Below are positions 1 to 10,248 of a stretch of 64,000 nt of DNA, in pieces; position 1 is the first letter of the stretch, and each line of letters opens with the position of its first letter. This stretch comes from Paracoccus mutanolyticus (GTDB taxonomy: Bacteria; Pseudomonadota; Alphaproteobacteria; Rhodobacterales; Rhodobacteraceae), in assembly GCF_003285265.1 (NCBI RefSeq), contig NZ_CP030239.1:124001-188000 (forward strand). Direction: 5' to 3'. The notes under the pieces were generated by a model. The model was not told the origin of the DNA. It was given only the letters and a program-made list of their open reading frames with translations, and did no database searches. Both the position numbers and the translations under genes were made by a program.

Positions 1-57
1 CCCGGCTGCGCTGATCCAGCCGGAGCGGCACGGATGACAGCGCATCGAGGCAGCGGT

Positions 58-250
58 CAACTTGCCCTGCTGGGCCGGTCGCGGCCGGGCTGGGCGTGCC
101 GTCTATCCCGAAAGCCTGATCGGATTTCTGGGCCGCAGCGTCGAGGTGCGCCCGATCATCCACCCGCAGTTCCGCATCAGCAGCGCCTGACCAGGACTGG
201 GACACGTGGCTCAATGCTCCCTGGGAGATCGCCAAGCTGCTGCAGCGTCC
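58..250 (+). pseudogene. Unrecognised C-terminus followed by an SRAP (YedK-type) C-terminal fragment
   Basis: From 58 a frame runs to a stop at about 190 and ends in SVEVRPIIHPQFRISSA; I do not recognise it. Directly after it, at about 195-245, a different frame encodes DWDTWLNAPWEIAKLLQRPLP. This matches the conserved C-terminal stretch of SOS response-associated peptidases (SRAP, YedK/HMCES type), which cap abasic sites in single-stranded DNA. The catalytic N-terminus is absent, so this is only a fragment. Confidence 0.4.
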
Positions 251-392
251 GCTCCCGGGAGCCGTTATCCCTCTGACCGCTGGTTGCGCGGGATATTGTC
301 GATCCTGTTGTTCATGTCGGGCATCAAACTCGTCTGGTGACCGGCAGCTTTGTCCCGCAGAGCTGCCCCACTGGCCCGGTTGATGTGGCAGG

Positions 393-845
393 ATGACCGA
401 CATAGCTGGAATAGACCGGACCGGCCGCAGCCTGGATGACATGTGGCGAGAGCTTGACGAGGGTGTGGCTCTGTTCGCGGCTTGCTGGCAGGCACCTGTG
501 CCCTGCGTTGCCGTTGAGAACCCCATCATGCATCGGCACGCGCGCGAGCGCATGCCACCTGATCTCCCGCGGCCTCAGATCATCCAGCCGTGGTGGTTCG
601 GAGAGCCCGCATTCAAGGCCACGGGCTTCTACCTGCGCGGCCTTCCGCCCTTGGCACCCACTAACCGCCTGATCCCACCTAAGCCCAAGGACGATCCCGA
701 GACGCACAAGGCCTGGTCAGCCATCCATCGCGCGCCGCTAAGGCCAGATCGCTGGAAGATCCGCAGCCGCAGTTTGCAGGGATCGCCGCCGCTTGTGCCG
801 CGCAATCGCGTGGCGCATCAGCACCAGTTCAGGCGGACTGCATGA
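393..845 (+). pseudogene. Phage/plasmid-type protein with WWFG and KATGFYLRGLP motifs, damaged 3' end
   Basis: The reading frame has ENPIMHRHARERM, then PQIIQPWWFG, KATGFYLRGLP and KAWSAIHRAP. I recognise this set from a conserved phage/plasmid family resembling the target-binding part of DNA methyltransferase-like proteins, but its biochemical role is not established. After WKIRSR the expected C-terminus continues in another frame (GIAAA near 780), so a frameshift lies at about 775. ATG 393 is the first start in frame; the true N-terminus may be lost, because the upstream DNA belongs to other gene pieces. Confidence 0.45.
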
Positions 846-1210
846 CCCGCTATCGAACCGCACTGGACGGCCTCGGTGTGGCTGCGCTCATGTCTAGCTG
901 ACCTCTTGGGGGCACCCGGGCCGAGGAGGGGAGGCTTTGGGGGCAATAGAAGGCCGAGAGCATCCTTTGGTCAACCGCCAGATTCAAGGTGTGCAGGGTG
1001 TGGCAAATTGTCCTATGTCTGGTTCCGGGCCCAGCCTTTAGGGGGTGGGGCTTAACCGACTCATCGCACTGGCGGACCTATCCCGCCGATCGAGCATCCC
1101 ACGGACGTCCAGATGATGTCGGACCCTTCCGGGCGGTGGCTCTTGGCAGACGCCCCAGCAGCATCGTGCAGCAGATGCCGGATCCACCGAGGATCGCGGA
1201 GGCAGCGACA
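846..1210. other. No gene supported
   Basis: Short overlapping reading frames occur on both strands, but none has a recognisable motif, a ribosome-binding site or consistent coding character. Confidence 0.4.
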
Positions 1211-1211
1211 G

Positions 1212-1402
1212 CGCGGCAAAACTGCGCGGCTGGATGAGGTGGCAGACGAAATCCGCGGCAAGGGAGGACGGGCCCATGCGTCCGCCGGAGACATTGGCCT
1301 TCCGGAAACCCATGCGCGCCTTGTCGCGGAGGCGATACGCGAATTCGGGGGCCTCGACGACATCGCGAATGCCGGCACCGCCGAATACAAGCACTTTATG
1401 GG
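1212..1402 (+). pseudogene. Short-chain dehydrogenase/reductase fragment
   Basis: The frame reads LDEVADEIRGKGGRAHASAGDI, then THARLVAEAIREFGGLDDIANAGTAEYK. This is the SDR stretch from the second Rossmann beta-strand to the NNAG motif, here damaged to IANAG. The N-terminal TGxxxGIG cofactor motif and the YxxxK catalytic pair are absent. It is an internal fragment of an NAD(P)-dependent oxidoreductase with no usable start or stop. Confidence 0.5.
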
Positions 1403-1409
1403 GCCGATC

Positions 1410-2130
1410 ATTAACCGCGCCCGCGCCGCCCGCATCCCGGCGCAAACCGCATGCGTGCCAAACGCAATCCGAGCCTAACAACACGGCACAACTATATCGT
1501 CAGGAAAATGGAAGCCGAACTGTTCGGTTGTTATGACCATGACTTTAATGGGGAAGGTCACATCAGCTATACTCTCACAGATCGCGCCGCGCCCGAGGGG
1601 CAGGTGGACCGCGAGCAGGTTGTGCAATATCCCTGAAACTCGCCCGCTACCGACGCGCCAAGCTCCCAGGGGTTGCGACTTTGCAGCGGAAGCGTCGGTC
1701 GCCGGCAGGCCGCCAAAGGCGAAATCATCGCGCGGTCCGAGCCCGCACGCCCCCGCCCGCCGCGCCCACGGACAACACGGCGCTGGTGGATGTAATGGAC
1801 GAGCGTTGAAACGTTGACTGCGTATCTTCGAGCACGCTCGGTCTTGACGGTGGTCTGGCGGACGACATTAGAGCAAAAACTGCCGCTTCGCCGCCGACAG
1901 CCCCGCCCGCCGCGCCGGAGCCTCTGGTGGGCAAGGCCCCGAGAGAAGCCGCATGAGACGCCGGCTACATGGCGATGGGTGATTGCCGCATCTGCGGTCA
2001 TGACTATGAGGCTCACCACCCTTCCCCGCCCGCCTGCCAGCAAGAGGCGGTGACGGCGCGGAGGAGCAAAGCGCCCTCGCCGCAGCCCCCGCCGAAAGCA
2101 AGCGGCTAAAACCGCGATAGCATGAGCAAG
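1410..2130. other. No gene supported
   Basis: Several arginine- and proline-rich reading frames overlap on both strands. That is the usual appearance of high-GC antisense frames. No motif, start context or family was recognised. Confidence 0.4.
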
Positions 2131-2159
2131 TTGCACGCACAGGTCGATGCCGCAACGAA

Positions 2160-2331
2160 GAGGCCGAGAGGCGAAAGAGCGTGCGCTTGCCGAGGCCGAA
2201 GCCGAGCGCGCGCGGCTGGAGGGAGAGCTTCTGAACAGCGCACAGACGGCTCTGCCCGATACGAACGTGTCGGCGGAACCTCGGTCTTCAACTTCTACGG
2301 AGAGCCGCGCAGCGTGAACTTCAAGCTATCG
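2160..2331 (+). pseudogene. Coiled-coil protein C-terminus
   Basis: One frame encodes a heptad-like charged stretch (REAKERALAEAEAERARL), then GELLNSAQTAL and a serine-rich tail ending in a stop at about 2,331. It resembles the C-terminus of a phage or plasmid coiled-coil protein. The N-terminus cannot be placed and the frame does not match the upstream ATG at 2,122. Function unknown. Confidence 0.3.
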
Positions 2332-2739
2332 GCAAAATTCTGACGATTGGCCTTATGACCGAACCTGTTCTGATTCTGACGATGAAGTGTCCCGCAGGGG
2401 GATCGGCGCCTGGATCAGCTGACCGCATAAACGCATCATCGCACTGCCGCATGGATTGCTGACGCCAGCCGAGGCCTATGACCGACGCCAAGATTTGCCA
2501 AACCCGTTAACGCACGAGCGTCCCAGGACAGTACCAACAGGAGTGCGACACGGTTTAGCACCTGAGGCCCGGCCCGCACGCGGGAGATCGGAACAGCGTT
2601 AACCGAGCCAGGGTGGCAGGGTCGGTGAACACGCCGGATCGATGGGTGGAAGCGCGAGGCACTGTGCTTCATCCCGATCTGAGGATCTTCGGGCAACGGG
2701 CAAATGCTCCTGGCTGCGGCCGAGATTGCGGAGGTTGAA

Positions 2740-2925
2740 ATGACCGACGCTGAACGGATCGCACGGCTGCGTGACGACGTAAAGGCCCAAGAAACCACGG
2801 CGATGGGGGCACGGAGCGAGTTGAGGCGACGCATCTTACCGCCAACGTCAGACCCAGCAATCAGAGGAGCAAGACACGAAGCCCAGCACTCGCGGTTGAG
2901 GCAAAGCACAGCGCATCTGCCTTGA
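2740..2925 (+). CDS. Small hypothetical protein or fragment
   Basis: From ATG 2,740 the product begins MTDAERIARLRDDVKAQETT, a charged helix, and reads through to a stop at 2,925. The tail after about residue 40 looks non-coding. The first part resembles short helical phage proteins. No family is assigned. Confidence 0.25.
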   Translation: MTDAERIARLRDDVKAQETTAMGARSELRRRILPPTSDPAIRGARHEAQHSRLRQSTAHLP

Positions 2926-3089
2926 TCGCCGCCACGATAGGCATCCAGACGACAACCTGCACGCACTTTCGCATAGATGCCAATGTCCCAAGAGCGACGC
3001 ACTGTGTGACCGACAACTGCCGCCATGAAGATCGAAAAATCCATCGGCACGCACGAGCCGATCCCACGCGATCATGACCCGGCGTTGGC

Positions 3090-3238
3090 CTTGGTAAGCA
3101 CGATGAATGCCATACAGCCATGAGACGCCGGCCGAACGCTGGGGCGTCAGCGCCAATGCCGTGCGCAAGACATGCGCTACTGGCGAGTTCGGCCGTTTCC
3201 GCATTTGGAAATTGTATGGATACCCGCCCGGGTTGTGG
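3090..3238 (+). pseudogene. Helix-turn-helix (excisionase-like) fragment
   Basis: In one frame the DNA reads ETPAERWGVSANAVRKTCATGEF followed by GRFRIWKLYGYP, shifting frame within the stretch. An alanine-rich helix, a turn and a KTCATGEF-type recognition helix are typical of small excisionase or MerR-like DNA-binding proteins encoded beside phage integrases. It lies about 450 bp upstream of the integrase remains, which fits that role. No complete ORF is present. Confidence 0.3.
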
Positions 3239-3239
3239 T

Positions 3240-3685
3240 GATAGGGCGGGCCTCGTCCAGCTAAGGACGGCTCAGAGGTTTAACGCCTTTCACGCGTCCT
3301 GTCGAGCAGGTCGCTAGCATGAAGAATCCCTGCCGGAGCGGGGCTGGGCAATAGGTACCGGGACAGAGTGCAGGTAGCACAGTCGGGCAGCACCTCTCTG
3401 ATATCTGGGCGAGCACATGAGATGTCCTTGGGTCCAGACCCACGGCCAAGACGAGGACCTGACACGGAAACAGTCGGTCCGGCCCAACTCCCACAGAATC
3501 AGCCCAGACCACACCACGACAGAAAAAGGAAACGGCCCTACGCAAGGCGCGCAGGCTGCCAGCATTTCCCAAGGCTCGGACCTAGCGCGAACTCGGCCAC
3601 CTGCGCAACGCCATACCAACGAGAGCGTCCAGCCTCATCAGAGGCCGCTACCGACATCCAGAACGGCCATCCAGCCGACCCCGAC
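3240..3685. other. No gene supported
   Basis: Polar glutamine- and threonine-rich frames occur on the plus strand (for example from 3,417) but show no family motif. This may be the garbled N-terminal part of the integrase that follows. Confidence 0.35.
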
Positions 3686-3689
3686 AGAA

Positions 3690-4266
3690 CGGTATCTGAA
3701 CAAGGACGAGGTGCAGAAGCTGATTGATCACACTGAACCGGCCGGAAAAGCGCAACGCGGTCACCTATGAGATGTTCGACCGGTTCATGGAGCATATCCG
3801 CATCCAGCTACAGGGAGCGGATGATCCGAGCGAGGCATCATCAACCCAAGACTGGGATCCTTCAACGAACACCGCAAGGGGCGCGCCATAGCCCGAGCAT
3901 CGCGGACTGATGGCCCCGCTGCAAACCGCCAACGATGCCGCGCTTTCCGATTTCGTCGTGAAATGGGGCGGCAAGCACGTCGCCAGCATCGGCCGGGGTG
4001 CGACGGAGCCGTTCGACGCAGCGGGGCACCAGGCCGCGGCCTGCGCCACGGTCCAGCGCCGTAGCGATGCTATCCAGTTGGTCCGCCCCGACGCGGCCGA
4101 TCAGCGGCTTGAGCGCGGTGACCACTATCTCTTCCAGCCATTCGCGCCGGATCACATACTGGCGGATATCCTCGAGGGGAACATTCCCGACTTGGCCAAG
4201 CTGCGCGGCGACCCAAGCTCGGCGAACCGCCGAATACGTCGCACCATGAAGAAAGCCCCGGTTTAA
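3690..4266 (+). pseudogene. Probable phage-type tyrosine integrase, frameshifted
   Basis: Pieces in shifting frames resemble a tyrosine recombinase. YLNKDEVQKLIDHTEP starts the catalytic domain, then come NPRLGSFNEHRKGRAI and, in the next frame, MAPLQTANDAALSDFVVKWGGKHVASI. The final part has HYLFQPFAPDH, like the Y-x-x-FAPDH box around the nucleophilic tyrosine. At least two frameshifts separate the parts, and the HxxR box is not clear. The gene ends 23 bp from the tRNA-Val 3' end, facing it. That is the usual position of an integrase in an element inserted at a tRNA gene. The assignment rests on weak motif order plus location. Confidence 0.45.
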
Positions 4267-4277
4267 TCCGAGGCTTT
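4248..4277 (-). terminator. Rho-independent terminator of tRNA-Val
   Basis: On the minus strand AAAGCCTCGG and CCGGGGCTTT form a 10-bp stem (one G-U pair) around a short A/T-rich loop. It starts 11 bases beyond the tRNA CCA end. The 3' U tract is short (CTTC), so termination may be moderate. Confidence 0.6.
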
Positions 4278-4288
4278 TCAACATATCA

Positions 4289-4363
4289 TGGTGGGCGATA
4301 ACGGATTTGAACCGCTGACATCTTCGATGTGAACGAAGCGCTCTACCGCTGAGCTAATCGCCC
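4289..4363 (-). tRNA. tRNA-Val (anticodon CAC)
   Basis: The minus strand folds as a cloverleaf. Acceptor arms GGGCGAT and ATCGCCC pair, the D loop has AGCGGTAGAGC, the anticodon stem CTTCG/CGAAG encloses the loop TTCACAT (anticodon CAC), and the T arm holds GGTTCAAATCC. Discriminator A and an encoded CCA follow. The anticodon reads GUG, valine. Its 3' end abuts the damaged phage-like segment, so it is a candidate attachment site. Confidence 0.93.
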
Positions 4364-4413
4364 GGTTCGCGCTAGATAGCCGCAGCGCGAACGGGCTGCA
4401 AGAGGGAAAACCC

Positions 4414-4769
4414 CTAATCGTCATCGTCCTCAATGCCTTCGGCCAAGTCGCGTTGGCGGCGGCGCAGACGCAGGACGATGACCTCGGCCCCCCACACGTC
4501 GCGCTGCCGGTTGATGCGGGCGCGCCCCAAGGGCGGCAGGGCCAAGGTCTGCCCCGAGGCGATGGCTTCGCCCAATTCGGCCAGGGTCGCCTCGACGATG
4601 TCCTGACCTGGGCCGACCGCATTCCCGCGCGCGCGGCCACATGGCTGACGAACTGGCGCTTCTGCAAGACGCGCGCGGCACCGGGGTCCTCGCCCCGCCT
4701 GCCCCGGGCCTTGCCGGCCGGGCGCGCGGTCCTGCCTTTCACCGGTTCTGCATCACGGCCCTTCGCCAT
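4414..4769 (-). pseudogene. HU-family (histone-like) DNA-binding protein, frameshifted
   Basis: The protein starts MAKGRDAEPVKG, with a basic disordered N-terminus, then RQFVSHVAARAGM. After a frameshift near 4,620 it continues DIVEATLAELGEAIASGQ, LALPPLGRARINRQRDV and ends in EGIEDDDD. This is the HU/IHF fold: a helical dimer domain and then the beta-arm region. Members bend and compact DNA. It sits downstream of lon on the same strand, which is common in this group. One missing base restores about 118 residues, so I read it as an intact gene with a sequence error. Confidence 0.7.
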
Positions 4770-4791
4770 GCGACCTCCTGCGGCACCTTGT

Positions 4792-4824
4792 AAAAAAAAA
4801 GCCGCGCGAATTGCTTCGCGCGGC
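4792..4824 (-). terminator. Strong rho-independent terminator of lon
   Basis: On the minus strand GCCGCGCGAA and TTCGCGCGGC form a perfect 10-bp stem with a 4-nt loop, followed by nine U residues. It begins 9 bp after the lon stop codon. Confidence 0.92.
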
Positions 4825-4832
4825 CATCCTTG

Positions 4833-7250
4833 TCAATGGGCGACTGCCGCCCCGCTGCCGGGGCCGCGGATCGCGGCCAGGCGACTGGCCTCGGCCGCGG
4901 CCTCCTCGGCCGCTTCGTCCCATTCGATGGGCTCGGGCATCCGCACCAGCGCGTGCTTCAGAACTTCGCGCACATGGCTGACCGGAATGATCTTGAGCCC
5001 TTCCTTGACGTTGGCCGGGATGTCGGCCAGGTCCTTTTCGTTATCGACCGGGATCAGCACCGTCTTGATGCCGCCCCGCAGCGCGGCCAGCAGCTTTTCC
5101 TTGAGCCCGCCGATGGCCATCGCATTGCCGCGCAGCGAAACCTCGCCGGTCATGGCGATGTCCTTGCGCACCGGGATCTGCGTCAGCACCGACACGATGG
5201 ACGTGACCATCGCCAGACCCGCCGACGGTCCGTCCTTGGGCGTCGCGCCGTCGGGAACGTGGACGTGGATGTCGATCGTGTCGAACTTGGGCGGCTTGAC
5301 CCCGATCTGCGGCGCGATCGAGCGGACGTAGCTCGATGCGGCGTCGATCGATTCCTTCATCACGTCGCCCAGTTTCCCGGTCGTCTTCATCCGGCCCTTG
5401 CCCGGCAGCTTCAGCGCTTCGATCTGCAAGAGATCGCCGCCAACCTGAGTCCAGGCCAGACCCGTCACCACGCCGACCTGATCGTCCTTTTCGGCCAGGC
5501 CATAGCGGTGGCGACGCACGCCCAGGTATTCCTCGGCCTTCTCGGGCGTCACTTCGACGGACTTCACCTTGCCCTTCAGGATCTCGGTCACCGCCTTGCG
5601 GGCGAGTTTCGCGATTTCCCGCTCCAGCGAGCGCACCCCGGCTTCCCGCGTGTAATAGCGGATCACATGGGTCAGCGCCTCGTCCGTCACCGAGAATTCG
5701 CCCTTGCGCAGGCCATTCGCCGCGACCTGCTTGGGCAGCAGATGCTGGCGCGCGATCTCGCGCTTTTCGTCCTCGGTGTAGCCGGCCAGAGAGATGATCT
5801 CCATCCGGTCCAGCAGCGGGCCGGGCATGTTGTAGCTGTTGGCCGTGGTCACGAACATCACGTTCGACAGGTCGTATTCCACCTCAAGATAGTGGTCCAC
5901 GAAGGTCGCGTTCTGTTCGGGGTCCAGGACCTCCAGCATGGCGCTGGCCGGGTCACCCCGGAAATCCTGCCCCATCTTGTCGATCTCATCCAGCAGGATC
6001 AGAGGGTTGGTCGTCTTGGCCTTCTTCAGTGCCTGGATGATCTTGCCCGGCATCGAGCCGATATAGGTCCGGCGGTGGCCGCGGATCTCGGATTCGTCGC
6101 GCACGCCGCCCAGGCTGATGCGGATGAATTCACGACCCGTCGCCTTGGCCATGGACCGTCCCAGCGAGGTCTTGCCGACGCCCGGAGGGCCGACGAGGCA
6201 CAGAATCGGACCCTTCAGCTTGGCCGAGCGGTTCTGCACCGCCAGATACTCGATAATCCGTTCCTTGACCTTCTCCAGACCATAATGGTCGGCGTCCAGC
6301 ACCTGTTCGGCCTTGGCGAGGTCCTTGCGGGTGCGCGACTTCACGCCCCACGGCAGGCTCAGCAGCCAGTCCAGGTAGTTGCGGCTGACGGTGGCCTCGG
6401 CCGACATCGGCGACATCGACTTCAGCTTCTTCAGCTCGGCCTCGGCCTTTTCGCGGGCCTCCTTGCTGAACTGGGTCGCCGCGATCTTTTCTTCCAACTC
6501 GGTCAGTTCGTTGCTGCCATCCTCGCCGTCGCCCAGCTCCTTCTGAATGGCCTTCATCTGCTCATTCAGATAGTATTCGCGCTGGGTCTTCTCCATCTGG
6601 GTCTTGACGCGCGACTTGATCTTCTTCTCGACCTGCAGGACGGACATTTCGCCCTGCATCAGGCCATAGACCTTCTCCAGCCGCTCGGCGGTGTCGAGCG
6701 TCTCCAGCAGTTCCTGCTTCTTGTCCAGCGCGATGCCCAGGTGCCCGCTGACCAGGTCGGCCAGGCGTGCGGGGTCGCGGGTTTCTGCGACGGCCGAGAC
6801 AACCTCTTCGGGGATGTTCTTGCGCACCTTGACGTAACGCTCGAACTCCTCGGCTACGGCGCGGGTCAGCGCGGTGCGGGTGTCGGCGTCGCCCTCGACC
6901 TCGGCCAGGGGTTCGCAGGCAGCCTCGAAATAGTCGTCATTGTCGACAAAGCGCGTGACGCGCACACGTTCGCGTCCTTCGACCAGCACCTTGACGGTGC
7001 CGTCAGGCAATTTCAGCAGTTGCAGGACATTGGCCAGTACGCCGGTGCGGAAAATTCCATCGGCCGCGGGCTCATCCACGGCGGCATCCTTTTGCGCGGC
7101 CAGCAGAATCGGGCGGTCCTGCTCCATCACCGCCTCAAGCGCGCGGACGGATTTCTCGCGTCCCACGAACAGCGGCACGATCATGTGCGGGAACACCACG
7201 ATGTCCCGCAAGGGCAGGACCGGATGGGTGGTCTGGGCGAATTCATTCAT
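4833..7250 (-). CDS. lon: ATP-dependent protease La (Lon)
   Basis: Cytoplasmic homohexameric AAA+ serine protease that unfolds and degrades misfolded and short-lived regulatory proteins. The product is 805 residues, normal for LonA. It has the N-terminal substrate-binding domain from [15 protein letters not shown] and a coiled-coil region. Walker A GPPGVGKT is at 354-361, Walker B ILLDEID follows about 65 residues later, and the C-terminal protease domain has DGPSAG with catalytic Ser676, with the dyad lysine in the following [12 protein letters not shown] 7,248-7,250 has AAGGA upstream at suitable spacing. A strong terminator follows, so it ends its transcript. This is one of the few long core genes here without a frameshift. 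No heat-shock promoter was identified with confidence. Confidence 0.97.
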   Translation of the reverse strand: MNEFAQTTHPVLPLRDIVVFPHMIVPLFVGREKSVRALEAVMEQDRPILLAAQKDAAVDEPAADGIFRTGVLANVLQLLKLPDGTVKVLVEGRERVRVTRFVDNDDYFEAACEPLAEVEGDADTRTALTRAVAEEFERYVKVRKNIPEEVVSAVAETRDPARLADLVSGHLGIALDKKQELLETLDTAERLEKVYGLMQGEMSVLQVEKKIKSRVKTQMEKTQREYYLNEQMKAIQKELGDGEDGSNELTELEEKIAATQFSKEAREKAEAELKKLKSMSPMSAEATVSRNYLDWLLSLPWGVKSRTRKDLAKAEQVLDADHYGLEKVKERIIEYLAVQNRSAKLKGPILCLVGPPGVGKTSLGRSMAKATGREFIRISLGGVRDESEIRGHRRTYIGSMPGKIIQALKKAKTTNPLILLDEIDKMGQDFRGDPASAMLEVLDPEQNATFVDHYLEVEYDLSNVMFVTTANSYNMPGPLLDRMEIISLAGYTEDEKREIARQHLLPKQVAANGLRKGEFSVTDEALTHVIRYYTREAGVRSLEREIAKLARKAVTEILKGKVKSVEVTPEKAEEYLGVRRHRYGLAEKDDQVGVVTGLAWTQVGGDLLQIEALKLPGKGRMKTTGKLGDVMKESIDAASSYVRSIAPQIGVKPPKFDTIDIHVHVPDGATPKDGPSAGLAMVTSIVSVLTQIPVRKDIAMTGEVSLRGNAMAIGGLKEKLLAALRGGIKTVLIPVDNEKDLADIPANVKEGLKIIPVSHVREVLKHALVRMPEPIEWDEAAEEAAAEASRLAAIRGPGSGAAVAH

Positions 7251-7387
7251 GGAATCAATCCTTTCTAGCCAGAGGACGTGGCCCCGGGATCAGCAGCGCA
7301 GGCCCTCTGCTCCCGGACAAGATAGGAATGGCTGGCGCGGGGTTCAATGGTCCGTCGGTTCTCAATCTGTTCCTGCAGGCGGCGATG

Positions 7388-7413
7388 AAAAAAGGCCCCG
7401 GAGGTCCGGGACC
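7388..7413 (-). terminator. Rho-independent terminator of the csbD-like gene
   Basis: On the minus strand GGTCCCGGA and TCCGGGGCC form a 9-bp stem (one G-U) with a 2-nt loop, followed by six U residues. Confidence 0.75.
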
Positions 7414-7462
7414 CGACCTTAGCACCTTTTGTCGCGATAGCCGAGAGCCAGCCGGTCCGTCG

Positions 7463-7662
7463 TCAGACCTTATCGCGGAAAAAGCTGTCTATCTGGTGCT
7501 CGGCATCATCCTTGGTCCAGCCGTAGCGTTCCTGCAGCTTGCCCGAGAGCTTGTCGCGTCGGCCGGCCATCTCGGTCAGTTCGTCATCGGTCAGGTCGCC
7601 CCACTTTTCCTTGACCGAGCCCTTGAATTGGTCCCACTTGCCCTCGACGATATCTCTGCCAT
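7463..7662 (-). pseudogene. CsbD-family stress protein, single-base frameshift
   Basis: After the ATG at 7,660-7,662 the conserved CsbD sequence continues one frame off: RDIVEGKWDQFKGSVKEKWG, then LTDDELTEMAGRRDKLSGKLQ and ERYGWTKDDAEHQID, ending at 7,463. The interval is 200 nt, one short of 67 codons, so one base is missing at about 7,653. CsbD proteins are small, highly charged cytoplasmic proteins induced by general stress; their molecular role is unknown. It has its own terminator. I take it as a real, probably intact gene with an indel error. Confidence 0.8.
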
Positions 7663-7803
7663 GGCGGTTCCTTTCGTCCCAAGAATGCCGCAGATTGAAA
7701 ACGGGCTTGCTCCATCAATCCCGGAGGGCTAACCCGCAGGCCTGTGAAGGACAAGGGCGCACTTATGCAAACTCTTCCGCTTCGGCGGACCCGGAACCGC
7801 CGA

Positions 7804-8751
7804 TCAACGGGCGGCAAGCCGGCGTTCGACCGCGTCCCAGATCAGCGCGGCGGCATTGATGCCGTCGAAGCGCTCCAACTCCTGGATGCCGGTCGGAGAG
7901 GTCACGTTGATCTCGGTCAGCCAGCCGTCGATCACGTCGATGCCGGTAAAGACCAGGCCCTTGTCGCGCAGGACGGGCCCGATGATCGCGCAGATCTCGC
8001 GCTCGCGCTCGGTCAGGCCGATCTTTTCGGGCCGGCCGCCGACATGCATGTTCGAACGGGCCTCGCCCTCGGCCGGGACACGGTTGATGGCGCCCACAGG
8101 CTCCCCGTCGACCAGGATGATGCGCTTGTCGCCCTTGACCACGGCAGGCAGGTATTTCTGCGCGATCACCGGCTCGCGGTTCATGCCCGAGAAGGTCTCG
8201 ATCAGCGCGGACAGGTTCGGGTCGCCGTCGCGCAGGTGAAAGATGCCCGCCCCGCCGTTGCCGTAAAGCGGCTTGATGATGATTTCGCCGTGGCGCGCGC
8301 GGAACGCCTTGATACGCGCCAGGTCGCGGGTGATGACGGTCGGCGGCGTCAGGTCGGGAAAGTCCAGCACCAGCAGCTTTTCGGGGCAGTTGCGGACCCA
8401 GAAGGGATCGTTGACCACCAGGGTTTCCCGGCCCGCCCGTTCCAGCAGATGGGTGTTGGTGATGTACCCCATGTCGAAGGGCGGATCCTGGCGCAGCCAG
8501 ACCACGTCGAACTGGCCCAGTTCGACCTCGGCCCAGTCGCCGAAGGTCACATGGTTGCCCTGTTCGCGGCGCAGCGTCACCGGACGGCCGCGCGCGACGA
8601 TGCGGCCTTCGTCATAGGCAAGCTGGTCGGCTGTGTACTGGAACAGCCTGTGTCCCCGCGCCTCGGCCTCGAGCCCCAGGCGAAAGGTGCTGTCGCCCGT
8701 GATCGAGACATGCTCGATCGGGTCCATCTGAAGGGCCACATAAAGACTCAT
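7804..8751 (-). CDS. gshB: Glutathione synthetase
   Basis: Joins gamma-glutamylcysteine and glycine with ATP to make glutathione, the main cytosolic thiol. The 315-residue product matches GshB length. The N-terminal domain begins [13 protein letters not shown]. The ATP-grasp part has [32 protein letters not shown] for nucleotide binding, and a C-terminal [11 protein letters not shown] metal/ATP site. ATG 8,749-8,751 gives the family start. It is codirectional with yraN and rsmI upstream, separated by about 66 bp, a cluster order usual in Rhodobacteraceae and probably one operon. No frameshift. Confidence 0.95.
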   Translation of the reverse strand: MSLYVALQMDPIEHVSITGDSTFRLGLEAEARGHRLFQYTADQLAYDEGRIVARGRPVTLRREQGNHVTFGDWAEVELGQFDVVWLRQDPPFDMGYITNTHLLERAGRETLVVNDPFWVRNCPEKLLVLDFPDLTPPTVITRDLARIKAFRARHGEIIIKPLYGNGGAGIFHLRDGDPNLSALIETFSGMNREPVIAQKYLPAVVKGDKRIILVDGEPVGAINRVPAEGEARSNMHVGGRPEKIGLTEREREICAIIGPVLRDKGLVFTGIDVIDGWLTEINVTSPTGIQELERFDGINAAALIWDAVERRLAAR

Positions 8752-8817
8752 GCTATCGACTCCGGCCTTGTTCGGCAGGTGTTGTCGCCCGCCCTGCCCG
8801 GCTTTGCAAGCGCCCGA

Positions 8818-9213
8818 TCAGGCGGCGCCGAAGGCGTTCTCGATGACCTCGACCCGGCCAAACTGGTCCACCAGCGCCGCATCGAAGCGCATCAGCGTCA
8901 TCAACCCCTGCGCCATCTCGGCGCAGAACTCCAGGGCGGCATTGCAGATGCGGTCCATCTGCCGGCGGCTGATGCGTTCCGCGGCATAGCCGTGCCGCGC
9001 CGCCTTCTTGACCTCGACAAAGACATACTCGTCGCCCCGCCGCATGATCAGGTCGATTTCGCCAGAGCGCGTCCGCCAGCGGCTGGCAAGCAGCGTATAG
9101 CCCCGTTCGAGGTACGAGCGGCTGACCGAGTCTTCACCCATCAAGCCGGCCGAATGGGCGATCCGCCCCCGTTCCCGCTGCCCGGCATCGACCCTGGAAT
9201 CAGCTGCGATCAT
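8818..9213 (-). CDS. YraN/UPF0102 family nuclease-like protein
   Basis: A 131-residue protein of the UPF0102 family, which has a restriction-endonuclease-like fold. The conserved core is visible as SGEIDLIMRRGDEYVFVEVK, giving the E-x-D and E-x-K positions of that fold. Its biological substrate is not known. ATG 9,211-9,213 overlaps the rsmI stop as ATGA, so the pair is translationally coupled. The first 25 or so residues are not typical of the family; an internal start (MGEDSVSRSYLERG) is possible. It lies in the rsmI-yraN-gshB run. Confidence 0.85.
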   Translation of the reverse strand: MIAADSRVDAGQRERGRIAHSAGLMGEDSVSRSYLERGYTLLASRWRTRSGEIDLIMRRGDEYVFVEVKKAARHGYAAERISRRQMDRICNAALEFCAEMAQGLMTLMRFDAALVDQFGRVEVIENAFGAA

Positions 9214-10135
9214 TGGTTTTCCTTCCTGATGGCCAGGGCAAGGGCATAGACGTCGCGGCGCGGCAGACCGAAGCGGGCGGCGATCCGCGCCGCCGCCTCT
9301 TTCACCGGCAGGTCGGCGGGCAGGTCGGACAGGGCGTGGCGCAGGTCGTCTTCGCCCACCTCCTTCTGCGGAGGGTGACCGAACAGGACGACGATCTCGC
9401 CCCGCAGCCCTTCGTCGGGTATCCGCTGCATCAGTTCCTCGGCCGTCCCGCGCATCACTTCCTCGAACCGTTTGGTCAGTTCCCTGCAGATCACCGTAGA
9501 CCTGTTCGCCTCAAGTTCGCACAAATTTCCCAACAGTTGCTTAACGCGCCTCGGGCTTTCGAAGGCGATGACCGTCGCCTCGATCCCCAGCCAGCTTTCG
9601 ATCCATTTCCGGCGCGCGCCCTGGGCCGAGGGTGGGAAGCCCACGAACAGGAAACGGTCGCTCGGCAGCCCCGAGACGCTGAGCCCGGCCAGCGCCGCCG
9701 AGGGTCCGGGCAGCGCACGCACGGTCAGCCCCGCCTCGGCCACGTCCCGCGCCAGGCGATAGCCCGGGTCGGCCACCAGCGGCGTCCCCGCATCCGAGGC
9801 ATAGGCCACCGAAAGCCCCTCGCGCAGCGCCGCGAGTATCGCAGGCCGGGTTCGGTCGGCATTGTGGTCGTGATAGGCGATCAGCCGCCGCCCCCTGACC
9901 GGAATGCCAGGATATCAAGAAGGTGGCGCAAGTTCCTCGTGTCCTCGGCGGCCAGCACGTCGGCCGCATTCAGCACGTCCAGCGCGCGCAGCGTGATGTC
10001 GCGCGCCGCGCCGATGGGAGTGGCCACGAGATGCAGGGCCGCTTCGGGCCGGTCGGCCTGGACCGTCAGCGGGACCGTCCGCGCAGGGATTGCTCCGCCC
10101 TGCCCCTCGTCGCCAGTGCCGGTGCCTGTGCCCAT
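9210..10135 (-). pseudogene. rsmI: 16S rRNA (cytidine(1402)-2'-O)-methyltransferase, frameshifted
   Basis: RsmI uses S-adenosylmethionine to 2'-O-methylate C1402 in the ribosomal P site. The N-terminal part has [20 protein letters not shown] and [14 protein letters not shown]. It then stops in frame at about 9,900 and continues in the next frame as [15 protein letters not shown], then YASDAGTPLVADPGY and the GLPSDRFLFVGFPP region. Restoring one A between the codons for DILA and IPV (about 9,905) rejoins the frames, so this is probably an indel error. Start chosen at ATG 10,133-10,135 (MGTGTGTG); an earlier ATG at 10,174 is possible. It diverges from the LpoA-like gene and overlaps yraN. Confidence 0.85.
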
Positions 10136-10248
10136 GATGCCGTTCCCTTCTTGTCCGCGCGCCCGGCCGGGCACGTTGCCATCCCACGGTTATGCCAATA
10201 ACCTGCAAAGGTTAAGCTTCAAGCCCCCAAGGGACAGGGAATCACGAC

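Noticed and set aside
4830..7268. An 812-codon open frame on the plus strand, opposite lon
   Set aside because: It is antisense to a perfect lon gene, rich in H, R, Q and L as expected of the complement of high-GC codons, and has no motif.
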